A DNA stretch of 64,000 nucleotides from NCBI RefSeq assembly GCF_020162115.1, contig NZ_CP083911.1, forward strand, positions 310,001 through 374,000, read 5' to 3'. A model generated the notes under the pieces. It had not been told where the DNA came from. It worked only from the letters and a program-made list of their open reading frames with translations, and made no database searches. The position numbers and the translations under genes are program-made. This document shows positions 41,956 through 50,417 of the stretch, one piece after another (position 1 is the stretch's first letter; each line of letters begins with the position of its first letter). Origin of the DNA: Tepidimonas taiwanensis. GTDB lineage: Bacteria > Pseudomonadota > Gammaproteobacteria > Burkholderiales > Burkholderiaceae_C.

Positions 41956-43319
41956 GGCCGCGCATGGAGCGGCGCATGGGGCCCGCCGTGGGGCGGTGGG
42001 AGCGTTGGCTCGCGGCCCTCGTTTTGTGGGCGCTGGTGGGAGCGGCTTGGGCGGCGCTGCCGATCGAGCACTGGGTGCGACCGGACGGGGCGCGGGTGTA
42101 CCTCGTGCGCAGCGATGCGCTGCCGATGCTGGACGTACGCCTCGAGGTCGACGGGGGCAGCCGGCGCGACCCGCCGGGGCGCGCGGGGCTGGCCGCGGCG
42201 ACCGCGCGCATGCTCGCCAGCGGCGTCGCCGCGCACGGGGGGCAGTCGGCGCTCGACGAGAACGCGCTGGCCGAGGCGTGGGCCGACCTCGGGGCGCAGT
42301 GGTCGGCCACCGCGACGCTAGACCGCTTCAGCATCTCGCTGCGCACGCTCACGCGGCCGGACGTGCTGGATCGCGCGGTGTCGCTGCTCGCGCGGCAGCT
42401 GGCGGCCCCGGCGTTCGACGCCGCGGTGTGGGCGCGCGAGCGCGAGCGGCTCGTGGCCGCCTGGCGCGAGGCGCAGACCCAGCCCGACACGCTGGCGCAG
42501 CGGCGCTTTGCGCAGGCGGTCTACCGCGGCCATCCATACGGCGCCGAGGCGACGCCCGACACCTGGGCGGCGATCGACCCCGCCGCGATGCGCGATTTCT
42601 ACCGTCGCCACGCCCGCGTCTGCGACGCGCGCATCACGCTGGTGGGTGCGGTCGACCGCGCGCAGGCCGACGCGATCGCGGCACGGCTGCTGGCGGGCTG
42701 GGCGGCGCACGGCTGCGAGCGGCTGCCGCCGGTGCCGGAGGTCGAGCCGCTCGCGGCATCGGTGACCGTGCGGGAGCCTTTTGCGAATGCGGCGCAGGCG
42801 CAGATCCTGATCGGTCGCCCGGGCGTGGCGCGCCACGACCCGGACTACCTGGCGCTGCAGCTGGCCAACCACATCTTCGGTGGGGGCGGCTTCACGTCGC
42901 GGCTGATGCGCGAGATCCGCGAGCAGCGCGGCCTGACGTACGGTGTCTACAGCTACTTTCTGGCGGGGCGGCACGCGGGGGCCTTCACCATCGGGCTGCA
43001 GACGCGCCCCGACCAGGCGGCGCAGGCGGTCGCACTGGTGCACGAGGCGCTGCGGCGCTACACGGCCGAGGGGCCGACCGACGACGAGATCGCCGCCGCG
43101 AAGGCGTCGTTGATCAACGGCTTTGCGCTGCGGCTCGACAGCAACCGCAAGATCCTGGATCAGGTGGCGGCCATCGCGTGGTCCGATCTGCCGCTCGACG
43201 AGCTCGAAACCTGGCGCGCGCGCGTGGCGGCGCTGGACCGCGAGACCGTGATGCGCGCGTGGCGGCGCGTCATCGACCCCGACCGGCTGGTCACCGTCGT
43301 GGTGGGGCCGAACCCGTGA
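41952..43319 (+). CDS. M16 family peptidase-like protein, non-catalytic partner
   Basis: A 455-residue companion of the preceding peptidase. A signal peptide (about 14-35, ending GAAWA) is followed by the M16 fold, but the region where HxxEH belongs reads RAGLAAATARML, without zinc ligands. The C-terminal half keeps the Arg-Tyr pair typical of substrate-binding partners (REIREQRGLTYGVYSYF). Such proteins form the closed chamber with the active subunit. ATG 41952 overlaps the upstream stop; its own stop overlaps rsmD as GTGA, so the genes are translationally linked. Confidence 0.93.
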   Translation: MRPRMERRMGPAVGRWERWLAALVLWALVGAAWAALPIEHWVRPDGARVYLVRSDALPMLDVRLEVDGGSRRDPPGRAGLAAATARMLASGVAAHGGQSALDENALAEAWADLGAQWSATATLDRFSISLRTLTRPDVLDRAVSLLARQLAAPAFDAAVWARERERLVAAWREAQTQPDTLAQRRFAQAVYRGHPYGAEATPDTWAAIDPAAMRDFYRRHARVCDARITLVGAVDRAQADAIAARLLAGWAAHGCERLPPVPEVEPLAASVTVREPFANAAQAQILIGRPGVARHDPDYLALQLANHIFGGGGFTSRLMREIREQRGLTYGVYSYFLAGRHAGAFTIGLQTRPDQAAQAVALVHEALRRYTAEGPTDDEIAAAKASLINGFALRLDSNRKILDQVAAIAWSDLPLDELETWRARVAALDRETVMRAWRRVIDPDRLVTVVVGPNP

Positions 43320-43933
43320 GCGGGCGTGTCCGCGCGAGTGCCGCGCCGGCGGGGGAGGTGCGCATCATCGGCGGGCGCTGGCGCCGTTCGCGGCTGCCGG
43401 TGGGCGCGGCGCCGGGTTTACGGCCGACGCCGGACCGCGTGCGCGAGACGCTGTTCAACTGGCTCGGGCAGGACCTGAGCGGCTGTCGCTGCGTCGATGC
43501 GTTTGCGGGCAGCGGCGCGCTGGGGTTCGAGGCGGCGTCGCGCGGCGCGGCCGAGGTCGTGCTCATCGAGCGGGACGCGGCGTTGCAGCGGGCGCTGCGC
43601 GCCAACGTCGAGCGGCTCGGGGGGCAGCCGGTGCTGCGCGTCGTCGGCGGCGACGCGCTCGTCGCGATGGCGGCGCTGCCTGCGGGGGCGTGGGACGTGG
43701 TGTTTCTCGATCCGCCGTTCGACGACGTGCGCGCGGGCGGCGAACACCTCACGCGCGCCGCGCTGCAGGCGGCACTGCGGTTGCTGCGTCCCGGCGGCTG
43801 GGGGTACCTCGAGTCGCCGCGGGCGTGGAGCGAGGCAGAGCTGGCGACGCTCGGGTGGACCCTGCACCGCCACCTGCGCGCGGGCGCCGTGCACGCCCAT
43901 CTGCTGCGCCGCGACGATAATCACGCCCCATGA
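43316..43933 (+). CDS. rsmD: 16S rRNA (guanine966-N2)-methyltransferase
   Basis: Methylates G966 in the 30S head. Of 205 residues: VRIIGGRWRRSRLPV, RPTPDRVRETLFNWL, the SAM loop CVDAFAGSGALGFEAASRGA, and catalytic motif IV as LDPPF. GTG 43316 is part of a GTGA overlap with the upstream peptidase gene; its own stop overlaps the coaD start. The rsmD-coaD-ferredoxin order is common in betaproteobacteria. Confidence 0.95.
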   Translation: MSGRVRASAAPAGEVRIIGGRWRRSRLPVGAAPGLRPTPDRVRETLFNWLGQDLSGCRCVDAFAGSGALGFEAASRGAAEVVLIERDAALQRALRANVERLGGQPVLRVVGGDALVAMAALPAGAWDVVFLDPPFDDVRAGGEHLTRAALQAALRLLRPGGWGYLESPRAWSEAELATLGWTLHRHLRAGAVHAHLLRRDDNHAP

Positions 43934-44436
43934 GCAATGCCAGCGCGCCCCGTGTGGCCGTCTACAGCGGCACGTTCGATCCGATCACGCTCGGACACGA
44001 GGACGTGATCCGGCGCGCCGCGGGCCTGTTCGACCGCCTCATCGTCGCGGTGGCCGTCGCGCACCACAAAAAGACGCTGTTTTCACTGGACGAGCGGCTG
44101 GCGATGGTGACCGAGGCACTCGCCGACTGCCCGGCGGTGCAGGTGCTGCCGTTCGAGGGCCTGATCATGGACTTCTGCCGGGCGCACGGCGCGGTGGCCG
44201 TCGTGCGGGGCATCCGCAACATGACGGATTTCGACTACGAGGCGCAGATGGCGGCGATGAACGCGCGGCTTTTGCCCACGGTGGAGACGCTGTTTTTGCT
44301 GCCGCGGCCGACGGTGCAGTGCATTTCCAGTACGCTCGTGCGCGAGATCGCCAAGCTGGGCGGCGACGTGGGCGGGATGGTCGGCCCGGGCGTCGCGCAG
44401 CGGCTGCGGGCGGCGTTTCCCGCGGCGCAACGCTGA
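43930..44436 (+). CDS. coaD: pantetheine-phosphate adenylyltransferase
   Basis: Adenylates 4'-phosphopantetheine, the penultimate step of coenzyme A synthesis. Of 168 residues: VAVYSGTFDPITLGHEDVIRRA with the nucleotidyltransferase T/HxGH motif, FEGLIMDFCRAHGAVAVVRGIRNMTDFDYE, and ISSTLVREIAKLGGDV near the end. Length and motifs are standard. ATGA overlap with rsmD. Confidence 0.98.
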   Translation: MSNASAPRVAVYSGTFDPITLGHEDVIRRAAGLFDRLIVAVAVAHHKKTLFSLDERLAMVTEALADCPAVQVLPFEGLIMDFCRAHGAVAVVRGIRNMTDFDYEAQMAAMNARLLPTVETLFLLPRPTVQCISSTLVREIAKLGGDVGGMVGPGVAQRLRAAFPAAQR

Positions 44437-44472
44437 ACGGCGTCCCTGCGCGTGGCGACCGGGGAGTGAACC

Positions 44473-44775
44473 ATGGCCCTGATGATCACCGATGAGTGCA
44501 TCAACTGCGACGTCTGCGAGCCCGAGTGCCCGAACCAGGCCATCTCGATGGGCGAGGACCACTACGTGATCGACCCGGGCCGGTGCACTGAGTGCGTGGG
44601 GCACTTCAGCGAGCCGCAGTGCGTGCAGGTCTGTCCGGTGAGCTGCATCCCGGTCAACCCGGCGCACGTCGAGGACCGCGAGACGCTGTGGCAGAAATAC
44701 CGTCGCCTGCAAGCGGCGAAAGCGGCCCCGGCGGTTCCGGCCACCGAAGCGGTCCGCGCGCCAGTGTCTGAGTGA
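44473..44775 (+). CDS. YfhL-family 2[4Fe-4S] ferredoxin
   Basis: A 100-residue ferredoxin of the Allochromatium type. First cluster box CINCDVCEPECP, second CTECVGHFSEPQCVQVCP with the loop insertion between second and third cysteines that defines this type, and a helical C-terminal extension (DRETLWQKYRRLQ). These ferredoxins have very low potential; a specific partner is not established. It follows coaD by 36 bases, a widely kept neighbourhood. It converges with pth. Confidence 0.95.
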   Translation: MALMITDECINCDVCEPECPNQAISMGEDHYVIDPGRCTECVGHFSEPQCVQVCPVSCIPVNPAHVEDRETLWQKYRRLQAAKAAPAVPATEAVRAPVSE

Positions 44776-44837
44776 GAGCGGCCCGCTGCGCAGCGCGGTC
44801 GTACCGCCGCATTTGCAGCCGGCGGATCGTCGCGCGT

Positions 44838-45470
44838 TTAGCGGCCGTCCGTGCCGTCCGTGGGCGGGTGGGCGGGCCGCGGCGGTTTTGGCCGCGGCGG
44901 CTGGTTCGTGTGGATGGCCGCGGTGGCGCGGGCGACGTCGCCCGCCAGCAGCAGCGGCAACGCCCGCGCGGCGCGGTCGATCGCGCGCTCGATCGCATCG
45001 CGCTCGGCGGCGGGGGGCTTGCGCAGCACCCAGTTCGCAACCTCGGCCTTGACGCCCGGGTGGCCGATGCCCAAGCGCAGCCGCCAGTAGTCGGCGCTGC
45101 CGAGTTGCGCGTGGATGTCGCGCAGCCCGTTGTGCCCGGCGTGTCCGCCGCCGCGCTTGAGCCGCGCGTCACCGGGGGGCAGGTCCAGCTCGTCGTGCGC
45201 GACCAGGATCTCCGTCGGCGCGATCTTGAAAAAGCGCGCCAGCGCCGCCACCGACTGGCCGGAGCGGTTCATGTACGTCGTCGGCTTGAGCAGCCACAGC
45301 GGTTGACCATCGACCGTGGTACGCGCGGTCAGCCCGAAATAGGCCCGCTCCGGGTGCCAGTTGGCGCGCAGATCCTGCGCGACGCGGTCGATCCACCACC
45401 AGCCGGCGTTGTGGCGCGTGTCCTCGTATTCCGGGCCCGGGTTGCCGAGTCCCACCAGCAGCTTGATCAT
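44838..45470 (-). CDS. pth: peptidyl-tRNA hydrolase
   Basis: Recycles tRNA from prematurely released peptidyl-tRNA. Of 210 residues: LLVGLGNPGPEYEDTRHNAGWWW with catalytic His20, LLKPTTYMNRSGQSV, HDELDLPPGDARLKRGGGHAGHNGLRDI and RLRLGIGHPG. The Pro/Arg-rich last 20 residues are variable. It is the last gene of a minus-strand run headed by the TPR gene at 50336, lying 117 bases after rplY with a hairpin between them. Confidence 0.97.
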   Translation of the reverse strand: MIKLLVGLGNPGPEYEDTRHNAGWWWIDRVAQDLRANWHPERAYFGLTARTTVDGQPLWLLKPTTYMNRSGQSVAALARFFKIAPTEILVAHDELDLPPGDARLKRGGGHAGHNGLRDIHAQLGSADYWRLRLGIGHPGVKAEVANWVLRKPPAAERDAIERAIDRAARALPLLLAGDVARATAAIHTNQPPRPKPPRPAHPPTDGTDGR

Positions 45471-45511
45471 GGTCTCGCGAGTGTCGGACGGGGTGGCATC
45501 GCCTCCCGCGG

Positions 45512-45542
45512 GGCAAACGAAACGGCCCGCACGAGGCGGGCC
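45512..45542 (-). terminator. hairpin with weak U tract between rplY and pth
   Basis: GGCCCGC (45524-45530) and GCGGGCC (45536-45542) pair around a 5-base loop; on the minus strand it is followed by GTTTCGTTT. Located 46 bases beyond the rplY stop. Stem is strong, the U tract interrupted, so it may act as a partial terminator before pth. Confidence 0.55.
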
Positions 45543-45587
45543 GGCGGTGCAGGGGTGGGGTGGCCGCCGTCGCGCCCCCCCGGGGCA

Positions 45588-46214
45588 TCACTTCTTGCCC
45601 TTCTTGCCCTTCTTGTCGTCGGCCGCCGCCGCGGTCGGGGCCGCCACCACCTCTTCCACCGGCTCGACGACGGTGGCGATGGTGGGGTTGGGCTTGCCAT
45701 GCGTGACGACCTTGATGCCCGGCGCGAGCTTGAGGTCGCTCACGTGCAGGCTCTGGCCCTTGTGCAGGTTGCCCAGATCGACTTCGATGAAGTCCGGCAG
45801 TTGCGTGGCCAGGCACTCGATCTCGAGTTCGGTGACGACGTGGTTGATCAGGCACTTGTCGGCCTTGACCGCCGGCGCGTTGTCGGCGTTGACGAAGTGC
45901 AGCGGCACCTTCTTGCGCAGACGGGTGTTTTCATCGACGCGCTGGAAGTCCACGTGCAGCACCTGCGGCTTGTACGGGTGGTATTGCACGTCGCGCAGCA
46001 CGACCTTGGTGGTCTGGCCGTTGAGTTCCATCTCGAGGATGGAGGTGTGGAAGGCTTCCTTCTGGATGGCCTGCCACAGCGCGTTGTGGTCCAGCTCGAT
46101 CGGCTGCGGCGCGGCGTTGCCGCCGTAGACGATGCCGGGGGTCTTCCCGCTGTTGCGCAGGCGGCGGCTCGCACTCGTGCCCTGCGACTGACGCTCGAAA
46201 GCGACGAATTTCAT
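45588..46214 (-). CDS. rplY: 50S ribosomal protein L25/general stress protein Ctc
   Basis: Binds 5S rRNA. The 208-residue protein is the long CTC form: an N-terminal L25 domain (MKFVAFERQ, GKTPGIVYGGNAAPQPIELDHN, VLRDVQYHPYKPQVLHVDF) and a C-terminal TL5-like beta domain, then a Lys/Gly-rich tail DDKKGKKGKK. It sits between prs and pth, a conserved order in betaproteobacteria. Confidence 0.97.
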   Translation of the reverse strand: MKFVAFERQSQGTSASRRLRNSGKTPGIVYGGNAAPQPIELDHNALWQAIQKEAFHTSILEMELNGQTTKVVLRDVQYHPYKPQVLHVDFQRVDENTRLRKKVPLHFVNADNAPAVKADKCLINHVVTELEIECLATQLPDFIEVDLGNLHKGQSLHVSDLKLAPGIKVVTHGKPNPTIATVVEPVEEVVAAPTAAAADDKKGKKGKK

Positions 46215-46343
46215 CTGCAGTACTCCATGTCGTATGGGGCGGCCGCGACCAGCGCGCCCCGTTTGCCAAAAAGGCGGCCACGCAGGGGCCGCCCGATGCG
46301 CGGCGACCGTGGGGGGCGGCCGCCGCGGCGACGCGTCACCGCG

Positions 46344-47330
46344 TCATGCCTGGTTTTCCATCTGCGCGAGGAACTCCATCACGGAGTCGCCGCTGGCGAT
46401 GCGCGCGATGGTCTCGCCGATCAGTGGCGCGACGCTGAGCTGGCGGATCTTGCCGCAGGCGCGCGCCGCATCGCTCAGCGGGATGGTGTTGGTCACGACC
46501 AGCTCGTCGAGCGCCGCGCCCTTGGTCACGCGTTCGACGGCGGGGCCGGAGAGGATGGGGTGCGTCACGTACGCGAACACCTTTTCCGCGCCGCGTTCCT
46601 TGAGCACCTCGGCGGCTTTGACCAGCGTGCCGGCGGTATCGACCATGTCGTCCATGATCACGCAGTGCCGGCCCTCGATGTCGCCGATGACGTGCATCAC
46701 CTCGGAGACGTTGGCCTTGGGGCGGCGCTTGTCGATGATGGCGATGTCGCAGTCGAGCTGCTTGGCCAGCGCGCGCGCGCGCACGACGCCACCGACGTCC
46801 GGCGAGACGACGAGCAGGTTGGGGTACTTCTTTTGCCGCAGATCGCCCAGCAGCACCGGGGACGCGTAGATGTTGTCGACGGGGATGTCGAAAAAGCCTT
46901 GGATCTGGTCGGCGTGCAGGTCCATCGTCAGCACGCGCTCGACGCCGACGACCTGCAGCATGTTGGCGACGACCTTGGCGCTGATGGGCACGCGGCTCGA
47001 GCGCGGGCGCCGGTCTTGGCGCGCGTAGCCAAAGTACGGGATCACCGCCGAGATGCGCCCCGCCGACGCCCGCTTGAGCGCGTCGGCCATGATCACGAGC
47101 TCCATCAGGTTCTCGTTGGTCGGCGGGCAGGTCGGCTGAATGATGAAAATGTCGCGCGCGCGGACGTTTTGGCCGATCTCGACCGTCACTTCACCGTCGG
47201 AAAAGCGGCCGACGTGCGCGGCACCGAGCGTCGTGCCCAAATGGGCGGCGATTTCAGCGGCAAGGGCCGGGTTGGCATTGCCGGTGAAAAGCATGAAATC
47301 CGGAGCGTGCGCTGGCGTCGAGCGTTCCAT
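46344..47330 (-). CDS. prs: ribose-phosphate pyrophosphokinase (PRPP synthetase)
   Basis: Transfers pyrophosphate from ATP to ribose-5-phosphate, supplying PRPP for purines, pyrimidines, His, Trp and NAD. Of 328 residues: GRFSDGEVTVEI, YFGYARQDRRPRSSRVPISAKV, the Mg-binding DLHADQIQGFFDIPVDN, the flexible catalytic loop IIDKRRPKAN and PRPP loop IMDDMVDTAGTL. All housekeeping residues are present, in contrast with the paralogue at 25090. ATG 47330 is preferred since upstream sequence belongs to tRNA-Gln, 27 bases away. Confidence 0.98.
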   Translation of the reverse strand: MERSTPAHAPDFMLFTGNANPALAAEIAAHLGTTLGAAHVGRFSDGEVTVEIGQNVRARDIFIIQPTCPPTNENLMELVIMADALKRASAGRISAVIPYFGYARQDRRPRSSRVPISAKVVANMLQVVGVERVLTMDLHADQIQGFFDIPVDNIYASPVLLGDLRQKKYPNLLVVSPDVGGVVRARALAKQLDCDIAIIDKRRPKANVSEVMHVIGDIEGRHCVIMDDMVDTAGTLVKAAEVLKERGAEKVFAYVTHPILSGPAVERVTKGAALDELVVTNTIPLSDAARACGKIRQLSVAPLIGETIARIASGDSVMEFLAQMENQA

Positions 47331-47356
47331 GGTGTACCGGCACTGGGAAAGAAATT

Positions 47357-47433
47357 TGGCAGGGGAGGAAGGATTCGAACCCTCGCATGTCGGAATCAAA
47401 ATCCGATGCCTTAACCAACTTGGCGACTCCCCT
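47357..47433 (-). tRNA. tRNA-Gln (anticodon TTG)
   Basis: 77 nt including an encoded CCA. Acceptor arms AGGGGAG/CTCCCCT pair fully; the D arm GCCAAGTTGGTTAAGGC, anticodon loop TTTTGAT (TTG) and TpsiC arm with GGTTCGAATCC are all present; discriminator G. It lies between ispE and prs on the same strand, as in many Burkholderiales, and is probably processed from a common transcript. Confidence 0.97.
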
Positions 47434-47495
47434 ACACCGGCTCACCACGGACGCGGTGCACCGACTGCAGTGTTGCTGTTCGTCAGCAGCAAGAC

Positions 47496-48392
47496 CTACA
47501 TTATAGCGTCTTTTTGCCAGCCGATCAGCGGATGTTCCGGCAACCCGCAGCAGACGCGCACCTGCCAGCCGTCGGGCCACCCGCGGAAGAGGTCATCTTC
47601 CGGGGCATACCTCTCGGGCAGAACCGCGAACACGGCGCTGCCCGAGCCGGTCATGCGCGCTGCCAGCCCCCGGTCCGCGAGGCGCTCGAGCGCCCGCGCG
47701 ATATCCGGACACAGCCGCACGGCCACGGGTTGCAAATCGTTGCGGCCCCACGGCTGCCTCGGACAGTCGTGAAGGTGCGCAACGAAGTCCGCCATTATAG
47801 CGGGCGGAGTGGCGCGTTCGAGGTCGTGCGCCTGAAAAATCGCCGCGGTGGGGACGCCCGCGGCCGGTTTGACGACCAGGAAGCGCGCCGGGGGCAGGTC
47901 GAGCGGCTTGAGCCGCTCGCCGATCCCCTCCACCCAGGCGTTGCGCCCGCCAAGGAAAAACGGCACGTCTGCGCCGAGCCGCTCGCCGATGGCCATCAGC
48001 GCCGACCGTGGCCAGTGCAGGCCCCACAGGCGGTTGAGGGCGATGAGCGTGCTCGCTGCGTCGCTGGAGCCGCCACCCAGACCCGCCTGCTGCGGGATGC
48101 GCTTGTCGAGCACGATGTGCACGCCCAGCGGGCAGCCGCTGGCCGACTGCAGCGCGCGCGCGGCGCGCAGGCACAAGTCGTCCGCCGGCAGCGGGGGCGT
48201 GTCGCCGTCGGCGCCGCGCAGGTCCTCGCGCGACAGCCGCCCGTCGCGGCGGGTTTCGAAGTGCAGCGTGTCGCACCAGTCGATGAGCTGGAACACGGAT
48301 TGCAATTCGTGGTAGCCGTCCGCGCGTCGGCCCGTGACGTGCAGGAAGCGGTTGAGCTTGGCGGGCGCGGGAACGTCGAGCAGCGCGTTCAT
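47496..48392 (-). CDS. ispE: 4-diphosphocytidyl-2-C-methyl-D-erythritol kinase
   Basis: GHMP kinase of the MEP isoprenoid pathway. Of 298 residues: PAPAKLNRFLHVTGRRADGYHEL at the start, the ATP loop PQQAGLGGGSSDAASTLIALN, and MTGSGSAVFAVL near the end; catalytic Lys and Asp positions are kept (AKLN, GADVPFFL). It begins 4 bases after the lolB stop and precedes tRNA-Gln and prs. Confidence 0.97.
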   Translation of the reverse strand: MNALLDVPAPAKLNRFLHVTGRRADGYHELQSVFQLIDWCDTLHFETRRDGRLSREDLRGADGDTPPLPADDLCLRAARALQSASGCPLGVHIVLDKRIPQQAGLGGGSSDAASTLIALNRLWGLHWPRSALMAIGERLGADVPFFLGGRNAWVEGIGERLKPLDLPPARFLVVKPAAGVPTAAIFQAHDLERATPPAIMADFVAHLHDCPRQPWGRNDLQPVAVRLCPDIARALERLADRGLAARMTGSGSAVFAVLPERYAPEDDLFRGWPDGWQVRVCCGLPEHPLIGWQKDAIM

Positions 48393-48396
48393 GCGA

Positions 48397-48912
48397 TCAG
48401 GGTCGCCAGGTCAAGCGCAGGTCGGCGGCGGGCGGAGGCGCGAGCCGCTGCGCGCGCAGGCGGCCCGCCGCGTGGTCCGACAGGTCCACGCGCCAGCCGG
48501 GGACGTCGCGTGCGACGCCCGCGAGCCAGTCGAACAGCGCCGCCACCGGCAGGGCCGCACCGGTCAGCTCGGCCGTGAGCGTCGCGACATCGGGGTAGCG
48601 GGTGGGGGCGCCGTCGCCCCGGTCCAGCCAGGCCCCGTCGGCGGTCCAGCCGACGGTGGCGAGCGTCTGGCCGAGCGGCGTGTACAGCCGCAGCGTGCCC
48701 TGCGTGGGGCTGCCCTCGAGGTCGAAAGCGGCGGACCAGCGCTGCGCCGGCTCGCTCGCCAGCGTCAGCGCGATGCGCCCGCTCCATCCGCCGGGCGGCG
48801 CGGACGGGGCGACCGCGCAGCCGGTCAGTCCCCAGGTACCCACGGCGACGGCGAGGGTGAGCGCAGCGCTGAGCGCGCCGCGGCGTGTGAGCGAGGAGGA
48901 CAACCCGGTCAC
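48397..48912 (-). CDS. lolB: outer-membrane lipoprotein receptor LolB
   Basis: Accepts lipoproteins from LolA and inserts them in the outer membrane. The 171-residue precursor has a lipoprotein signal with lipobox LTGC (Cys at about 31), then a LolA/LolB fold: GWSGRIALTLASEPAQRWSAAFDLEGS, GTLRLYTPLGQTLATVGW and LFDWLAGVARDV. GTG 48912 overlaps the TPR gene stop as GTGA, a convincing start. Conserved neighbours (TPR protein, ispE) strengthen the name. Confidence 0.93.
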   Translation of the reverse strand: MTGLSSSLTRRGALSAALTLAVAVGTWGLTGCAVAPSAPPGGWSGRIALTLASEPAQRWSAAFDLEGSPTQGTLRLYTPLGQTLATVGWTADGAWLDRGDGAPTRYPDVATLTAELTGAALPVAALFDWLAGVARDVPGWRVDLSDHAAGRLRAQRLAPPPAADLRLTWRP

Positions 48913-50336
48913 GGCTGCACACCCAGGCGCCGCAGCGTCTCGGTCAGCGTGCGGTTGCGGCCGTCGAGCGCGAGCCCTCGCCGCCACACGGCCAGTGCCT
49001 CGTCGCGCTCGCCCGACACCCACAGCACTTCGCCCAGGTGCGCGGCGATTTCGGCATCCGGGCGGCGCTGCATCGCATCGGCGAGCAGGCGGCGCGCCTC
49101 GCCGAGGTTGCCGAGCCGGTACTCGACCCAGCCCAGGCTGTCGATGATGTAAGCGTCGTCCGGGGCGCGGCGCAGCGCCTCCTGGATCAGGGTCTTCGCC
49201 TCGTCCAGCCGCAGGCCGCGATCCGCCAGGGCGTAGCCCAGCGCGTTGTAGGCGTGCGCGTCGTCGGGCTTGCGCGCAATCACGTCGCGCAACAGCCGTT
49301 CCATCTCGTCCAGCCGCCCGAGCCGTTCGGCCACCATCGCGAGTTCGTACATCAGGTCCGTATCGCCCGGTGCCTCGCGCAGCGCCTGCGCCAGCACGTC
49401 ATAGGCCTCGGCGACCCGGTCGTGGTCGCGCAGCAGCCGCGCCTCGGCCGAGCGCAGGCGCCGGCTCGCCTCCGCGTCGCCGCGGGTGTCGCGCAGCACG
49501 GTCAGTCCGTCCGCGAGTCGCCCACGCTCGCCCAGCGCCTGGGCGTAGGCAATCGCGACGTCCGGGTCGAGGCTGCCGCCGCTTTGCCGTACGGCCTTCA
49601 GGTGTCGCTGCACGAGGGGTTCGGCAGCGGCTGCGTCGGCGTCGAACAACGCCAGTGCGAGCAGCGCCGCCGGCGCGGCGGCGGGGTTGGCCTGGATGGC
49701 CTGGCGTGCGGACTGCAGCGCGTCGGTGTCCTGTCCGGCCATGCGCTGCACCTGGCCAAGCGCTGCCCAGGCCGCGGCGGCGGTGTCGGGTGCGTTCAGG
49801 AATGGTTCGAGCGCCGCGCGGGCCGCGGCCACCGCCTCGGTCTTGTCCGCGACGCGCGCATACACGGCCGGCACGAGGCCGATGCGCTCCGCCCGCCGCG
49901 CCGGCGGGGCGGCGCGGATCCAATCGCGCAGCACCGGGCCGGTCTCGCGCACGCGTTGCAGGCCCAGCAGCAGCTGCAGTTCCGCGCGGCGTGCGTCGTC
50001 GTCGTCCGGCAGGGCGCTGCGCCAGTCGCGCGCCGCGGCGAGAGCGGCGTTGCCGGCGCGGCCCTGCAGCGCGATCTCGATTGCGCGCCGGAACAGCTCC
50101 GGCAGGCGGGTACGCTTGGCGGCGTCGAGCACGAGCGAATATGCGGCACCCGGATCGTTGCGCCGCTGCAGTTCGGCCAGCAACAATTGGTAGAACAGCT
50201 CCGCCGTTAGGGGCGACGGAGCGGCCGACGCGGCCGCGGGTTCGGTGGCGTTGGGGGTCTGCGCCACCCCGTGCGGGGTGTGCAGGCCGGCACCGAGCAG
50301 GCCGCACAGCAGGATCAGGGGGCGCAGTCGCGACAT
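48909..50336 (-). CDS. periplasmic TPR-repeat protein
   Basis: A 475-residue exported protein: signal peptide about 1-25 (ending GVAQ), then helical repeats throughout. At least six TPR units are readable, clearest at about 320-460 (MYELAMVAERLGRLDEMERLL, AYNALGYALADRGLRLDEAKTLI, IIDSLGWVEYRLGNLGEARRLL, AAHLGEVLWVSGERDEAL). The SLGWVEYRLG pattern is typical of the tetratricopeptide protein next to lolB in betaproteobacteria; it probably helps assemble envelope components, but no partner is proven. Divergent from mutM. Confidence 0.9.
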   Translation of the reverse strand: MSRLRPLILLCGLLGAGLHTPHGVAQTPNATEPAAASAAPSPLTAELFYQLLLAELQRRNDPGAAYSLVLDAAKRTRLPELFRRAIEIALQGRAGNAALAAARDWRSALPDDDDARRAELQLLLGLQRVRETGPVLRDWIRAAPPARRAERIGLVPAVYARVADKTEAVAAARAALEPFLNAPDTAAAAWAALGQVQRMAGQDTDALQSARQAIQANPAAAPAALLALALFDADAAAAEPLVQRHLKAVRQSGGSLDPDVAIAYAQALGERGRLADGLTVLRDTRGDAEASRRLRSAEARLLRDHDRVAEAYDVLAQALREAPGDTDLMYELAMVAERLGRLDEMERLLRDVIARKPDDAHAYNALGYALADRGLRLDEAKTLIQEALRRAPDDAYIIDSLGWVEYRLGNLGEARRLLADAMQRRPDAEIAAHLGEVLWVSGERDEALAVWRRGLALDGRNRTLTETLRRLGVQP

Positions 50337-50377
50337 GGGCAGCGGAGGCAGGGCATCATTCGATAAATCGGTTCCAT

Positions 50378-50383
50378 CATAAT
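50378..50383 (+). promoter_or_regulatory. candidate -10 box for mutM
   Basis: CATAAT lies 34 bases before the mutM start in the 81-base divergent gap. No good -35 box. Weak call. Confidence 0.3.
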
Positions 50384-50417
50384 CGACCACACCCGTGCTC
50401 CCCCTCGCCCGAAAACC